This document shows positions 1 through 7,477 of a DNA stretch of 47,394 bases, piece after piece (position 1 is the stretch's first letter; each line of letters begins with the position of its first letter). The DNA is taken from assembly GCA_036394915.1 (NCBI GenBank), contig DASWEE010000111.1, positions 1-47,394 on the forward strand, written 5' to 3'. A model generated the notes under the pieces. The model searched no databases, had not been told where the DNA came from, and was given only the letters and a program-made list of their open reading frames with translations. Origin of the DNA: JACDER01 sp036394915 (GTDB lineage Bacteria > Actinomycetota > Thermoleophilia > Gaiellales > Gaiellaceae). The position numbers and the translations under genes are program-made.

Positions 1-250
1 AGGGGGAAACGGAGAGACCGGGACGCGCCGGCAAAGCCGGCACGTCCCTCCTTCAAAGGGGAACCTGCGGTGCGGTTCCCCCTTGAGACCCCCTCCCTTG
101 TGACCGGGCCTCCCCGGCTAAGCCGGGTCAGCCCTCCTCAAAGGAGGCCACAGACTCACCAACACTTCTAGGAAGGGGGAGCTCGAGGGGGAAACGGAGT
201 TTCCCCCTCGAGTGAAGTAGAGGCCGGCTTTGCCGGCCTCTACGTTCTCC
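1..250. repeat. Cluster of short palindromes upstream of the cyclophilin gene
   Basis: There is no credible gene here. Several perfect or near-perfect inverted repeats with 3-nt loops lie in a row: gccggc-aaa-gccggc (27-41), ggggaacc/ggttcccc (58-65 and 74-81), cccggc-taa-gccggg (113-127), cctcc/ggagg (about 133-147), ctcgagggggaaac-gga-gtttccccctcgag (arms 182-195 and 199-212) and tagaggccggc-ttt-gccggcctcta (arms 218-228 and 232-242). The GGGGAAC stem, a CCCCCTCC tract (89-96) and a 3-nt-loop stem recur in the same order at 17157 and 38122, so this is probably a copy of the same composite element. Confidence 0.7.
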
Positions 251-252
251 GC

Positions 253-258
253 TACGGT
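253..258 (+). promoter_or_regulatory. -10 element of the cyclophilin gene
   Basis: TACGGT ends 6 nt before the GTG at 265. A -35-like TTGCCG lies at 230-235, 17 nt upstream, inside the last palindrome. The transcript would be leaderless. Confidence 0.5.
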
Positions 259-264
259 GCCGCC

Positions 265-726
265 GTGGCCCAAGCCACCCTCCACACGAATCACGGCGCG
301 ATCGAGGTCCAGCTCCACGACGCAGACGCGCCGAAGACGGTCGCCAACTTCACCAAGCTCGCCGGCGAGGGCTTCTACGACGGGCTCACGTTCCATCGCG
401 TGATCCCGGACTTCATGATCCAGGGCGGCGATCCGCGAGGAGACGGAACCGGCGGACCCGGCTACACGTTCGAGGACGAGCCGAACCAGCATCGCGTCGT
501 GCGCGGGGCGCTCGCGATGGCGAACAGCGGCCCGAACACGAATGGGAGCCAGTTCTTCATCGTCACCGCCGAGGAGGCCTCGTGGCTCGACGGCAAGCAC
601 ACCGTCTTCGGGCGCGTGACGAACGGGATGGACGTGGTCGACACGATCTCGAAGCTCCCGCGCGACGCGCGCGACCAGCCCCGCGACGGCGCGCTGATCG
701 AGCGGGTCGAGCTGGGTGGCAGCTAA
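265..726 (+). CDS. Peptidyl-prolyl cis-trans isomerase, cyclophilin type
   Basis: This is a single-domain cyclophilin of 153 residues, the usual size of cytoplasmic bacterial PpiA/PpiB proteins. It catalyses cis-trans isomerisation of X-Pro bonds. The core signatures are visible: FHRVIPDFMIQGGD (the Arg/Phe active-site strand) near residue 43, the GTGGPGY turn, and NTNGSQFFI near residue 92. No signal peptide is seen, so it should be cytoplasmic. The GTG start fits a leaderless promoter ending 6 nt upstream. Its TAA stop shares four bases (CTAA, 723-726) with the stop of the convergent gene. Family assignment is firm; the client proteins are unknown. Confidence 0.95.
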   Translation: MAQATLHTNHGAIEVQLHDADAPKTVANFTKLAGEGFYDGLTFHRVIPDFMIQGGDPRGDGTGGPGYTFEDEPNQHRVVRGALAMANSGPNTNGSQFFIVTAEEASWLDGKHTVFGRVTNGMDVVDTISKLPRDARDQPRDGALIERVELGGS

Positions 727-1832
727 CCCTTAGCCGAGAGCCGCGAGGCGATCGCGGCGAATGCCTTCTGCTCGGCCGCGGCGGACGTCGGCGCGTGCGC
801 TTGGAAGAAGCCGGCGAGCGAGTAGTGCGCTCCGGCCTGAAGCTGGGCGAGGTCGAGATAGCCGGACCACGGGCGGTCGTTGATCCGCCCCTTGATCGCG
901 ATCCGGTACCCCTGGCGCCGGATCGAGATGCCCGGTAGCGACAGCTTCCGAGCGGTTGCGTGAGTCTGGAAGGTGCCGTCGGAGACGCTCAGGACTCGCG
1001 CCAGGCACTTGACTTCGCCTTCGCTCAGCGTCTCGTTGAAGAGCTGCGATGCGCCGCGGTTCCTCAGGAACAGGTCGACGAGCGAGAACGCGCTCTGCGC
1101 GCCGCCGCGCCGCGTGAAGAGCGCGTGGCCGTAGTGCAGCGGCTCGAGCTTGCCCTTGTGCTTCTCATCGCACCAGGAGGGCTGCTGCCCCCGCTGCAAC
1201 AGCTGGTAGAGCGTCCCGACCTTCTCGACTTCGGTCGTCCGCTTCCAGCCCGACCCCGGCAGATCCTTGCGCTGTAGGCCGAGCGTGGTCGCCACCGGAT
1301 CCTGCCCGGGTTTCGCCAGCGGTACGCCGCTCGGCGCCGCGGCGAGTCGCCTGAACGGCGGGCCCCTCGAGCCGATGTGGAGGACGACGAACATGTCTGA
1401 GCTGTCGTCCTTCCATTGCACCCACTTGATCGGGTCGTTGCAGCTGATCGTGTTGTCGGTACGAGGCGCGTTGAAGTACGCGCACTGCGCGAGGCCCTGC
1501 CCGGTGATGTACTGGACGGTCCCGCCGCAGCCGCCGTTGATGAAGAGGCCGGTGACAGAGAGCAGGAGCCCGAACTTGCCCTGCTCCAGCCCGATGGCGA
1601 CGTAGACCGCGGAGATCTCGTGGGGGGTCCCGCTGATCGGCTCGAACGGCAGCGTGCCGGGGAACGGCAACCAGGTGAACAGGCGGATGTTCGTCGTCAC
1701 CGGGGTGCCGTTGTAGACCATCACGTCGCAGGAGTACTTCCAGGCCGCCTGCGCGTCCTTCGGAGCGGACCCCGCGCCGACCGCGATCGCGGCAACAGCG
1801 ACGGCGAGCGCCAATGTGAGTCGCCGCAGCAC
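723..1832 (-). CDS. Secreted protein of unknown function
   Basis: The product is about 369 residues. I place the start at the GTG at 1832, which gives a classic signal peptide (VLRRLTLALAVAVAAIAVGAG, cleavage near AQA-A). A TTG at 1868 would extend the frame, but it lies inside a TTGACT hexamer spaced 17 nt from a weak -10 (GAGGGT), so it is better read as a -35 element. The mature N-terminal half has several paired cysteines and hydrophobic, glycine-rich strands. The C-terminal half resembles generic exported actinobacterial proteins. I do not recognise a family. It is probably extracytoplasmic and disulfide-bonded. Confidence 0.75.
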   Translation of the reverse strand: MLRRLTLALAVAVAAIAVGAGSAPKDAQAAWKYSCDVMVYNGTPVTTNIRLFTWLPFPGTLPFEPISGTPHEISAVYVAIGLEQGKFGLLLSVTGLFINGGCGGTVQYITGQGLAQCAYFNAPRTDNTISCNDPIKWVQWKDDSSDMFVVLHIGSRGPPFRRLAAAPSGVPLAKPGQDPVATTLGLQRKDLPGSGWKRTTEVEKVGTLYQLLQRGQQPSWCDEKHKGKLEPLHYGHALFTRRGGAQSAFSLVDLFLRNRGASQLFNETLSEGEVKCLARVLSVSDGTFQTHATARKLSLPGISIRRQGYRIAIKGRINDRPWSGYLDLAQLQAGAHYSLAGFFQAHAPTSAAAEQKAFAAIASRLSAKG

Positions 1833-1875
1833 CGAGCCGACCCTCTCAGGCCGGTCTCGAAAAGTCAAGCCGCCG

Positions 1876-2694
1876 CTACGGCAGCGGTACGCCGAAGCCG
1901 CTCAGGAAAGTGCGCGCCGACGGCGTGTCGAGGCGGTAGTCGACATTCGTCGCGAAACAGAAGACGTCGCCGGTGATGGTGATGCTCACCTGGGTGGTCG
2001 TCTCGTTCGAGCCCGCCCCTAGGAACTGCGGCCCGCCCGAGTCGCCGCTACAGGTGCCGCCGCTACCGGTGGCCTGGTTCTGGGAGATTCGCAGCCAGCT
2101 CGGGTTGAGTGCCCAGAAGGTGCCAGCCGCGTACCAGCGCTCCATCGGGAATGCATTGACAATGCCGCCGGGGCCCGGCTGCGGCTCCTGGATCCCGTAG
2201 CCGACCGAGGTGAACTGCGTCCCCCTGAGTGTCCCGTCGGCCTTCATCTGATCGAGGAGGCCGGCCGTCGGCAAATCGACGGGGTCGACGCCCGAGACGG
2301 CCTGGTCGAGCACGATCACCGCGATGTCGCCCGGATCGGACTGGGCCTGGTTGTAGTTCGGGTTCGTGTACATCGTCCCGTGGATCGCGCTCGAGGGCAG
2401 CGTCGTGCTCGACGTGAACGTGGAGTCGAACGTGACCCAGGCCTGGTTGTACGGAGGATCGAAGCTCTGGACGAACGACGTGCAGTGGCTGGCGGTGAGG
2501 AAGACGGTCGGCGAGATCAGCGAGCCGCTGCAGACGATCCGGTACATGTTGTCGGAGGGCCGGAGCCGGAGCATCGCGCCGACGTTGGGATGGTTGTTCC
2601 CGTCCGGCTGGCCATACGTGATCGCCTGCGCGCCGCCCACGGAGAGCAGCGCGAGCACGAAGATGAGCGCGAGCGCCTTCTTCACGGGCCTCAT
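1876..2694 (-). CDS. Secreted trypsin-like serine protease (S1 family)
   Basis: The product is 272 residues, starting at the ATG at 2694 (MRPVKKALAL) so that a signal peptide ends near residue 24 (GAQA-ITYG). Extending upstream would add a basic, non-homologous stretch. The chymotrypsin-fold triad is readable: His70 in TASHC, Asp123 in GDIAVIVLD, and Ser219 in CSGDSGGP. Mature residues ITYG resemble the Ile-Xaa-Gly N-terminus of activated S1 proteases. It should be an exported endopeptidase; the specificity is not deducible. It ends 43 nt before the start of the preceding secreted gene and may be cotranscribed with it. Confidence 0.92.
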   Translation of the reverse strand: MRPVKKALALIFVLALLSVGGAQAITYGQPDGNNHPNVGAMLRLRPSDNMYRIVCSGSLISPTVFLTASHCTSFVQSFDPPYNQAWVTFDSTFTSSTTLPSSAIHGTMYTNPNYNQAQSDPGDIAVIVLDQAVSGVDPVDLPTAGLLDQMKADGTLRGTQFTSVGYGIQEPQPGPGGIVNAFPMERWYAAGTFWALNPSWLRISQNQATGSGGTCSGDSGGPQFLGAGSNETTTQVSITITGDVFCFATNVDYRLDTPSARTFLSGFGVPLP

Positions 2695-2716
2695 CGTACC
2701 GACATAACGGCAGATT

Positions 2717-3304
2717 TCAAGCCGTCCAGCTGAACGGTGCCGAGTGGGCATTCTTTCCCGTCGTCTCGAAGTCGAGTCCGAAAGCATGGACACGGCACCG
2801 CTCAGCCCGCGCGACCGCAAGCGAGGAGGACATGAAATGGCCGAGGCCGGTCAGGCGGCGGATCCCGCCCCCGGCCGCCTCTGCGTCCTCGATCTCCAGC
2901 TCGACTGCGTCCCCGACGCGCAGGCGATGGCGGCGGCCCTCCTCCTCGATCTCCACCGGGGCGGACTCGATCCCGAGCCGCTCCGAGACCTCAGTCGTGA
3001 ACGCGGGCGGACCGCCGAGCCCGCCCGAGCACAGGGCTTCGAGCGCGTCCCTCTGCTCGCGCGTCGCGCGGTCGTCGAGGAAGAAGCCGAGCCGCCACGT
3101 CTCCATCAGCGGCGGCGCGTCGCCGACGAATGCGACGTTCAGCCCGCCGACGTCAGTTCCGTCGATCTCGCCGCGCTCGATTCGCATCGCGAACGCGAAC
3201 TCGCACCGGTCGCCGTCGGCGGGTAGCCCGAAACCGGCGATGCAGGGGCAGATCAGGTCGCAGTTGCAGCTCTCGAAGTACGTCCCTGCGATCCTCCAGG
3301 CCAC
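2717..3304 (-). CDS. DUF1326 domain protein with N-terminal Cys cluster
   Basis: The product is 195 residues. It matches the DUF1326 pattern: an N-terminal ESCNCDLICPC motif (Cys13, Cys15, Cys19, Cys21), then a strand-rich body and a GHFMSSS segment near residue 154. The biochemical role of the family is unknown; the four cysteines suggest metal or cluster binding. The start is GTG 3304, which follows a TATGCT box by 6 nt. It is divergent from the amidohydrolase gene, and their -10 boxes interlock. No signal peptide or membrane segment is present. Confidence 0.85.
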   Translation of the reverse strand: MAWRIAGTYFESCNCDLICPCIAGFGLPADGDRCEFAFAMRIERGEIDGTDVGGLNVAFVGDAPPLMETWRLGFFLDDRATREQRDALEALCSGGLGGPPAFTTEVSERLGIESAPVEIEEEGRRHRLRVGDAVELEIEDAEAAGGGIRRLTGLGHFMSSSLAVARAERCRVHAFGLDFETTGKNAHSAPFSWTA

Positions 3305-3310
3305 GGCGGG

Positions 3311-3320
3311 AGCATACGAT
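3311..3320. promoter_or_regulatory. Interleaved divergent -10 elements
   Basis: The minus strand reads TATGCT (3316-3311), 6 nt before the DUF1326 GTG. The plus strand reads TACGAT (3315-3320), 8 nt before the amidohydrolase GTG. They share the central TA, so RNA polymerase can occupy only one orientation at a time. Confidence 0.55.
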
Positions 3321-3328
3321 CCGGAGAC

Positions 3329-4891
3329 GTGATCCTCGAGAACGGAGTCGTCCGCACGATGGACGCCGCGCTACCGGAGGCGGCGGCGCTCGCGATCGCC
3401 GGCGACCGCGTCGCGGGCGGTGTCGGCACCCACGAGACCGCGCTCGCGAGTCCCGAGCGGGTCGACCTCGGCGGCCGTTGCGTTCTTCCGGGCTTCACCG
3501 ATTCGCACGTCCACTTCCTGCTCTGGTCGCTGGCACAGCGGGAGGTCGAGCTCAAAGGCGCGCGCACGCTCGAGGAGGCTGTCGCCCGCATCGCCCAGGC
3601 GGCTGCGGGGGCCCCGCGAGGGGAATGGATCCGGGGGAGCGGCTGGCGGAGCGGCGACTGGTCGCCGCCTGTCGAGCCGACGAAGGAGGCGCTCGACGCG
3701 GTCGTCCCGGACAGTCCGGTGGCGCTGATCGCGCGCGACGGCCACTCGCTCTGGCTCAACTCCGCGGCGCTTGCCCTCGCCGACGGCGACCTTCGCGTCG
3801 AGGGAGGAGTCGTCGAGGGAGGAGTCGTCGAGACGGACGAGGCCGGCGAGCCCACCGGCGTCCTGCGCGAGGAGTCGGCCTGGCAGTTCTGCCGGGAGCG
3901 GGTTCTCGGCGGGATCACGGAGGACGAATGGCTCGACCTGATGCGACCTGCGCTTCGCCTGGCGGCCTCCCGCGGCGTGACCGCGATCCACGACAAGGAC
4001 GGCTGGCTCGGCTCGCTGCCGCGCTTCCAGCGGCTGCGCCGGGAGAACGCTCTCACTCTGCGCGTGTGGCAGTCGCTGCCGGCGGAGAAGCTCGACCAGA
4101 TTCGCGCGACCGGCCTCTCCTCTGGCTTCGGCGACGACTACCTCCGGGTCGGGTACCTGAAGGTCTTCATGGACGGGACGCTCGGCTCGGAGACGGCGCG
4201 CCTCCTCGACGGCTCCGGCGTCCAGATCACCAGCCGGGAAGAGCTCGCCGACATCGTCCGGCGCGGCGCGGAGGCCGGCTTCCCCGTCGCCGTCCACGCG
4301 ATCGGCGATCTCGCGAACCGGGAGGCGCTCGACGCATTCGAGCAGACGCGCGATGCGTGGGCACCGCTCGGATTGCGGCACCGGATCGAGCACGCCCAGC
4401 TGCTCGCCTGGGAGGACGTCCCTCGCTTCGCCTCGATCGGAGTCGCGGCGTCCGTGCAGTTCAGCCACGGCCCTTCCGACCGGGATCTCGCCGACCGGAT
4501 CTGGGCGGGGATGGCCGAGCGCTCCTACGCCTACCGCTCCCTCTGGGACGCCGGCGCGCTGGTCGCGAACGGCTCGGACGCGCCGGTCGAGGAGCTCGAC
4601 CCTCTCGCCGGTCTTCGCGCGGGGGCCCTGCGGACGCTCGACGAGCGGCCCTCGTGGCATCCTGAGCAGAGGCTGACCGTCCAGCAGGCGTTGAAGGCGG
4701 CCACCGTGAACCCCGCATGGCTGGCCGGGGACGAGCGCCGCCGCGGGAGGCTGATTCCCGGCTACCTCGCCGACCTCGTCGTCCTCAACCGCGACCCGCT
4801 GGCGATCTCGCCCGAGGAGCTACCGGAGCTCGAGGTCGTCGCGACGATGGTCGGGGGCCGCTGGGTGCACAATCCCCCGCCGTGGGACTAG
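3329..4891 (+). CDS. Amidohydrolase family 3 protein (YtcJ-like metal-dependent hydrolase)
   Basis: The product is 520 residues, a full-length composite amidohydrolase. The N-terminal beta-sandwich strand (GDRVAGVG-type) leads into the metal motif DSHVHF (His60, His62). Later metal and substrate motifs are YLKVFMDGT, VAVHAIGD, HRIEHAQL and the distal ANGSDAPVE aspartate. The C-terminal GYLADLVVLNRDP closes the sandwich. It hydrolyses an amide or related C-N bond; the substrate is unknown. A 15-bp unit is perfectly duplicated in frame at 3797-3826 and gives EGGVVEGGVV. It overlaps the downstream acetyltransferase start by 10 nt, so the two are translationally coupled. Confidence 0.9.
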   Translation: MILENGVVRTMDAALPEAAALAIAGDRVAGGVGTHETALASPERVDLGGRCVLPGFTDSHVHFLLWSLAQREVELKGARTLEEAVARIAQAAAGAPRGEWIRGSGWRSGDWSPPVEPTKEALDAVVPDSPVALIARDGHSLWLNSAALALADGDLRVEGGVVEGGVVETDEAGEPTGVLREESAWQFCRERVLGGITEDEWLDLMRPALRLAASRGVTAIHDKDGWLGSLPRFQRLRRENALTLRVWQSLPAEKLDQIRATGLSSGFGDDYLRVGYLKVFMDGTLGSETARLLDGSGVQITSREELADIVRRGAEAGFPVAVHAIGDLANREALDAFEQTRDAWAPLGLRHRIEHAQLLAWEDVPRFASIGVAASVQFSHGPSDRDLADRIWAGMAERSYAYRSLWDAGALVANGSDAPVEELDPLAGLRAGALRTLDERPSWHPEQRLTVQQALKAATVNPAWLAGDERRRGRLIPGYLADLVVLNRDPLAISPEELPELEVVATMVGGRWVHNPPPWD

Positions 4892-5355
4892 CGATCCGGC
4901 CGGCTCTCGCGGACGATCTCGAGACGCTCCTCGAGATCCAGCGCGAGGCGGCGGTTGCCGCATTCGGCCACATATTCCCGCAGGACAGCTATCCCTTCCC
5001 GAGCGACGAGATCCGCGAGGTTTGGCGCCAGACCCTCGCGGACCCCGATATCGAGACCTACATCGCCGAGGTCGAGGGAGAACCGGCCGGCTCGCTCTCG
5101 GTCGGCGGCGAGTTCCTGCGCACGCTCTACGTCCTGCCGTCGCGCCAGGGAAGTGGCGTCGGCTCGGCTCTCCACGACCTCGCGCTCGAGCGGCTTGGTG
5201 CACGCGGCATCCTCGAAGCGAAGCTCTGGACGCTCGAGGAGAACTGGGATGCACGCCGGTTCTACGAGAAGCGCGGCTGGACGCTGACGGACGAGACCCG
5301 GGTCGTGCCCTTCCCGCCCCAGCCGCTGGACGTGCAGTACGCGAAGGACCTCTAA
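4882..5355 (+). CDS. GNAT family N-acetyltransferase
   Basis: The product is 157 residues. The start is GTG 4882 (VGLAIRPALADD), because the longer frame upstream reads through the amidohydrolase end in a non-homologous Arg/Pro-rich phase. GNAT features are the N-terminal IRPA..D strand, the acetyl-CoA pyrophosphate loop RQGSGVGSALH near residue 88, and the C-terminal ENWDARRFYEKRGW motif. It transfers acetyl from acetyl-CoA to an unidentified amine. Coupling to the amidohydrolase suggests a shared substrate route, but that is only inferred. Confidence 0.9.
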   Translation: MGLAIRPALADDLETLLEIQREAAVAAFGHIFPQDSYPFPSDEIREVWRQTLADPDIETYIAEVEGEPAGSLSVGGEFLRTLYVLPSRQGSGVGSALHDLALERLGARGILEAKLWTLEENWDARRFYEKRGWTLTDETRVVPFPPQPLDVQYAKDL

Positions 5356-5399
5356 GGGGTCAGACCCCCCTGAGGCTACTTGAGGGTTGTCGAGCCGCT

Positions 5400-5573
5400 T
5401 TAAGCGTCGTGGATCAGGGAGCGGATCTTCTGTCCCGTCTCTTCGTCGATCTCGTTCATTCCGTGCTCGTCGCGTGCGTGCTCCGCGGCCTTGGACATGA
5501 CCTCCTGCTCGTCCTCGCCCCGGATCACGGCCTGGCACTCGAACCCTGCATCTGAGCAGCGAAGCTCCTTCAT
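5400..5573 (-). CDS. DUF1059 family small protein
   Basis: This is a 57-residue protein. The translation begins MKELRCSDAGFECQ and continues with GEDEQEVMSKAAEHARDEHG. This is the DUF1059 signature: two conserved cysteines (Cys6, Cys13) and a C-terminal HARDEHG helix resembling a half zinc-finger. A strong Shine-Dalgarno (GAGGAGGAGG) lies just upstream of the ATG at 5573. Function of the family is unknown. It is convergent with the acetyltransferase; the 44-nt gap holds only a weak ggggt-cag-acccc hairpin. It lies downstream of the M20 peptidase on the same strand. Confidence 0.88.
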   Translation of the reverse strand: MKELRCSDAGFECQAVIRGEDEQEVMSKAAEHARDEHGMNEIDEETGQKIRSLIHDA

Positions 5574-5609
5574 GCCTCCTCCTCGCTCTGGTCGGTGGAC
5601 CCGTACCCG

Positions 5610-6932
5610 CTACCGAAGCTCTTTGAACGCCAGGAAGAGCTCCCGGGCGGCGTCGACCCCGAGCGGGAGGTACTCGAGCAGCAGCCGCTCGTTCGGCGCA
5701 TGCACGTTTGCGCCGGGGAGCCCGAACCCCGTCACGATCGTCGGGATCTGCCTCTGCTCGAGCGCGGGGACGATCGGAAGCGTCCCTCCGGAGCGCAGCA
5801 GCAGCGGGCGGGCGCCGACGGCGCGCTCGAAGGCCGCGAGCCCGAGCTCGATCGCCGGGCTGTCCGGCGTGACGAGGCCGGGATCGGCCGTCGAGAGGAG
5901 GCCGAGCTCGACCTCCGCCCCTTCCGGAGCCGCTTCCCTGAGCAGGTGCTCGAACACCGGGGCGATCCCCTCGGCACTCTGCCCGGGCGCCAGCCGGATC
6001 GAGACGTTCGCCTCCGCCGCGACCGGCAGCACAGTCTTGACGAGGTGCGGCTCGCCGCCCGCGATGCCGTGGACGTCGACCGAGGGCTCGGCCCAGGTGC
6101 GCAGGTAGAACTCGTCCTCCGCCCGCGCGTCCGCGGGCCGCGCGCCGAGCTGGCCGATCTCATCCGAGCCGGGCGTGAGCGAGGCCCAGTCGGCCCGCTC
6201 CTCGTCGCTGATGGAGGCAACGCCGGCCCGCAGAGGCTCCGGGACGCGGCCGTCGCGCGGAAGGACTCCCGAGAGCGTCTGCATCAGCGCGTGAATGGCG
6301 TTGAGCGCGGCGCCGCCCATGAGCCCGGAGTGCAGGTCCTGGGCACCGGTGCGAACGCGCACGTGGAAATAGCACAGGCCGCGCGTGCCGATGTAGAAGG
6401 CGGGCACCCCGCGTTCCGGCATCCCGGCGTCGAAGATCACGCACGCGTCGGCGCCGCGGTCGTCCGCCTCGACGAACTCGACGATCGAGTGGCCGCCGGT
6501 CTCCTCCTCGCCGTCGCAGGCGAAGCGGACGTTAACCGGAAGCGCATTGTCCGCCGCGAGCAGCTCCGCTGCCTTGAGCAGCATGTACAGCTGGCCCTTG
6601 TCGTCGACGACCCCGCGCGCGACGAGCCATTCATCGCGCACGGTCGGCTCGAACGGCCCGCTCTCCCATAGGTCGAGCGGCGCGGGCGGCTGGACGTCGA
6701 AGTGCCCGTAGGCGAGAACGGTCGGAGCATCGCCGCCGGTGGACGCCCGGATCTCGCCGACCGCGAGCGGTTGGCCGTGCCAGTCGACGAGCTCGGCGTC
6801 ACCTCCCGCGCGGCGAATCCGCTCGCACACCCACTCGCCCGCCTGCAGAACGTCCTGTGCGTGCGCGGCGTCCGCGCTCACGCTCGGGATGCGCAGGAGC
6901 TCCGAGACCTCGTCCAGTAACACCTGCTCCAC
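5610..6932 (-). CDS. M20 family metallopeptidase (dipeptidase/deacetylase-like)
   Basis: The product is 440 residues, a dinuclear zinc exopeptidase of the M20/ArgE/DapE superfamily. Metal-site motifs are YGHFDVQP (His77), VVDDKGQ (bridging Asp110) and CDGEEETGG (general base Glu142 and metal Glu143), with distal metal ligands in the DAGMP and C-terminal VTGFGLPGANVHAPNE segments. A lid domain occupies roughly residues 195-310. It is likely cytoplasmic and acts on dipeptides or N-acyl amino acids. GTG 6932 follows a TAGACT box by 6 nt. It is divergent from the secreted protein at 6963. Confidence 0.92.
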   Translation of the reverse strand: MEQVLLDEVSELLRIPSVSADAAHAQDVLQAGEWVCERIRRAGGDAELVDWHGQPLAVGEIRASTGGDAPTVLAYGHFDVQPPAPLDLWESGPFEPTVRDEWLVARGVVDDKGQLYMLLKAAELLAADNALPVNVRFACDGEEETGGHSIVEFVEADDRGADACVIFDAGMPERGVPAFYIGTRGLCYFHVRVRTGAQDLHSGLMGGAALNAIHALMQTLSGVLPRDGRVPEPLRAGVASISDEERADWASLTPGSDEIGQLGARPADARAEDEFYLRTWAEPSVDVHGIAGGEPHLVKTVLPVAAEANVSIRLAPGQSAEGIAPVFEHLLREAAPEGAEVELGLLSTADPGLVTPDSPAIELGLAAFERAVGARPLLLRSGGTLPIVPALEQRQIPTIVTGFGLPGANVHAPNERLLLEYLPLGVDAARELFLAFKELR

Positions 6933-6938
6933 GCCTCG

Positions 6939-6956
6939 AGTCTAAGAAGTTACGCT
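6939..6956. promoter_or_regulatory. Back-to-back leaderless promoters
   Basis: TAGACT on the minus strand (6944-6939) lies 6 nt before the M20 GTG. TACGCT on the plus strand (6951-6956) lies 6 nt before the GTG at 6963. The start codons are only 30 nt apart, so both promoters fit within 18 bp. Confidence 0.5.
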
Positions 6957-6962
6957 CCCAGT

Positions 6963-7457
6963 GTGCGGCGGCTCCTGCTCATCCTCATCGCCGGCCTGGC
7001 CCTCGCCGCGCCGGCCGCGGCCGTGAACCCGAAGTTCTGGATCACGGCGATCACGATCGGCGACGCCAACCTGCACTGGTCGAAGCAGCAGTACAGGAGC
7101 CACTGGGGGAAGCCGGTCCGGTTCGAGCAGCTCGAGAACGGCTACTCGCGGCTTCACTTCTTGAAGCGCCACATCGAGGTCTACTTCAAGAAGGGCTACA
7201 CGGGCGCCGTCGCCATCGTCACCTGGGACAAGCGCGACCGCACGCTCGACAAGATCGGCCCATGCTCGACGGTGGCCATGCTCAAGCACGCGTATCCGAA
7301 TGCCGGCAAGTTCAGGCAGAACGGAAAGGTGATCGCGTACCGGCTCGGCCGGCTCATCTTCACGGCCGAGACCGCCCGAGTCGGTGACGTCATGCTCGCG
7401 ACCCCGGCGGTCTCTCCCTACGTGGCGCTCAACGCTCCGGAATGTGGGGTGCCGTAG
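6963..7457 (+). CDS. Small secreted protein of unknown function
   Basis: The product is 164 residues with a clear signal peptide (VRRLLLILIAGLALAAPAAA, cleavage near residue 20). The mature part is basic and aromatic-rich: HWSKQQYRSHWGKP, then ITWDKRDR-type strands. Two cysteines (GPCSTV near residue 101 and APECGVP at the C-terminus) could form a disulfide. The fold looks like a small outer-surface or cell-wall-associated domain, but I do not recognise a family. The stop lies 20 nt before the ABC exporter, so cotranscription is possible. Confidence 0.8.
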   Translation: MRRLLLILIAGLALAAPAAAVNPKFWITAITIGDANLHWSKQQYRSHWGKPVRFEQLENGYSRLHFLKRHIEVYFKKGYTGAVAIVTWDKRDRTLDKIGPCSTVAMLKHAYPNAGKFRQNGKVIAYRLGRLIFTAETARVGDVMLATPAVSPYVALNAPECGVP

Positions 7458-7477
7458 CCGCTACCGTCCTGTACTAG

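Noticed and set aside
5353..5375. Intrinsic terminator after the acetyltransferase gene
   Set aside because: The stem is only 5 bp with a 3-nt loop, and no T-run follows.
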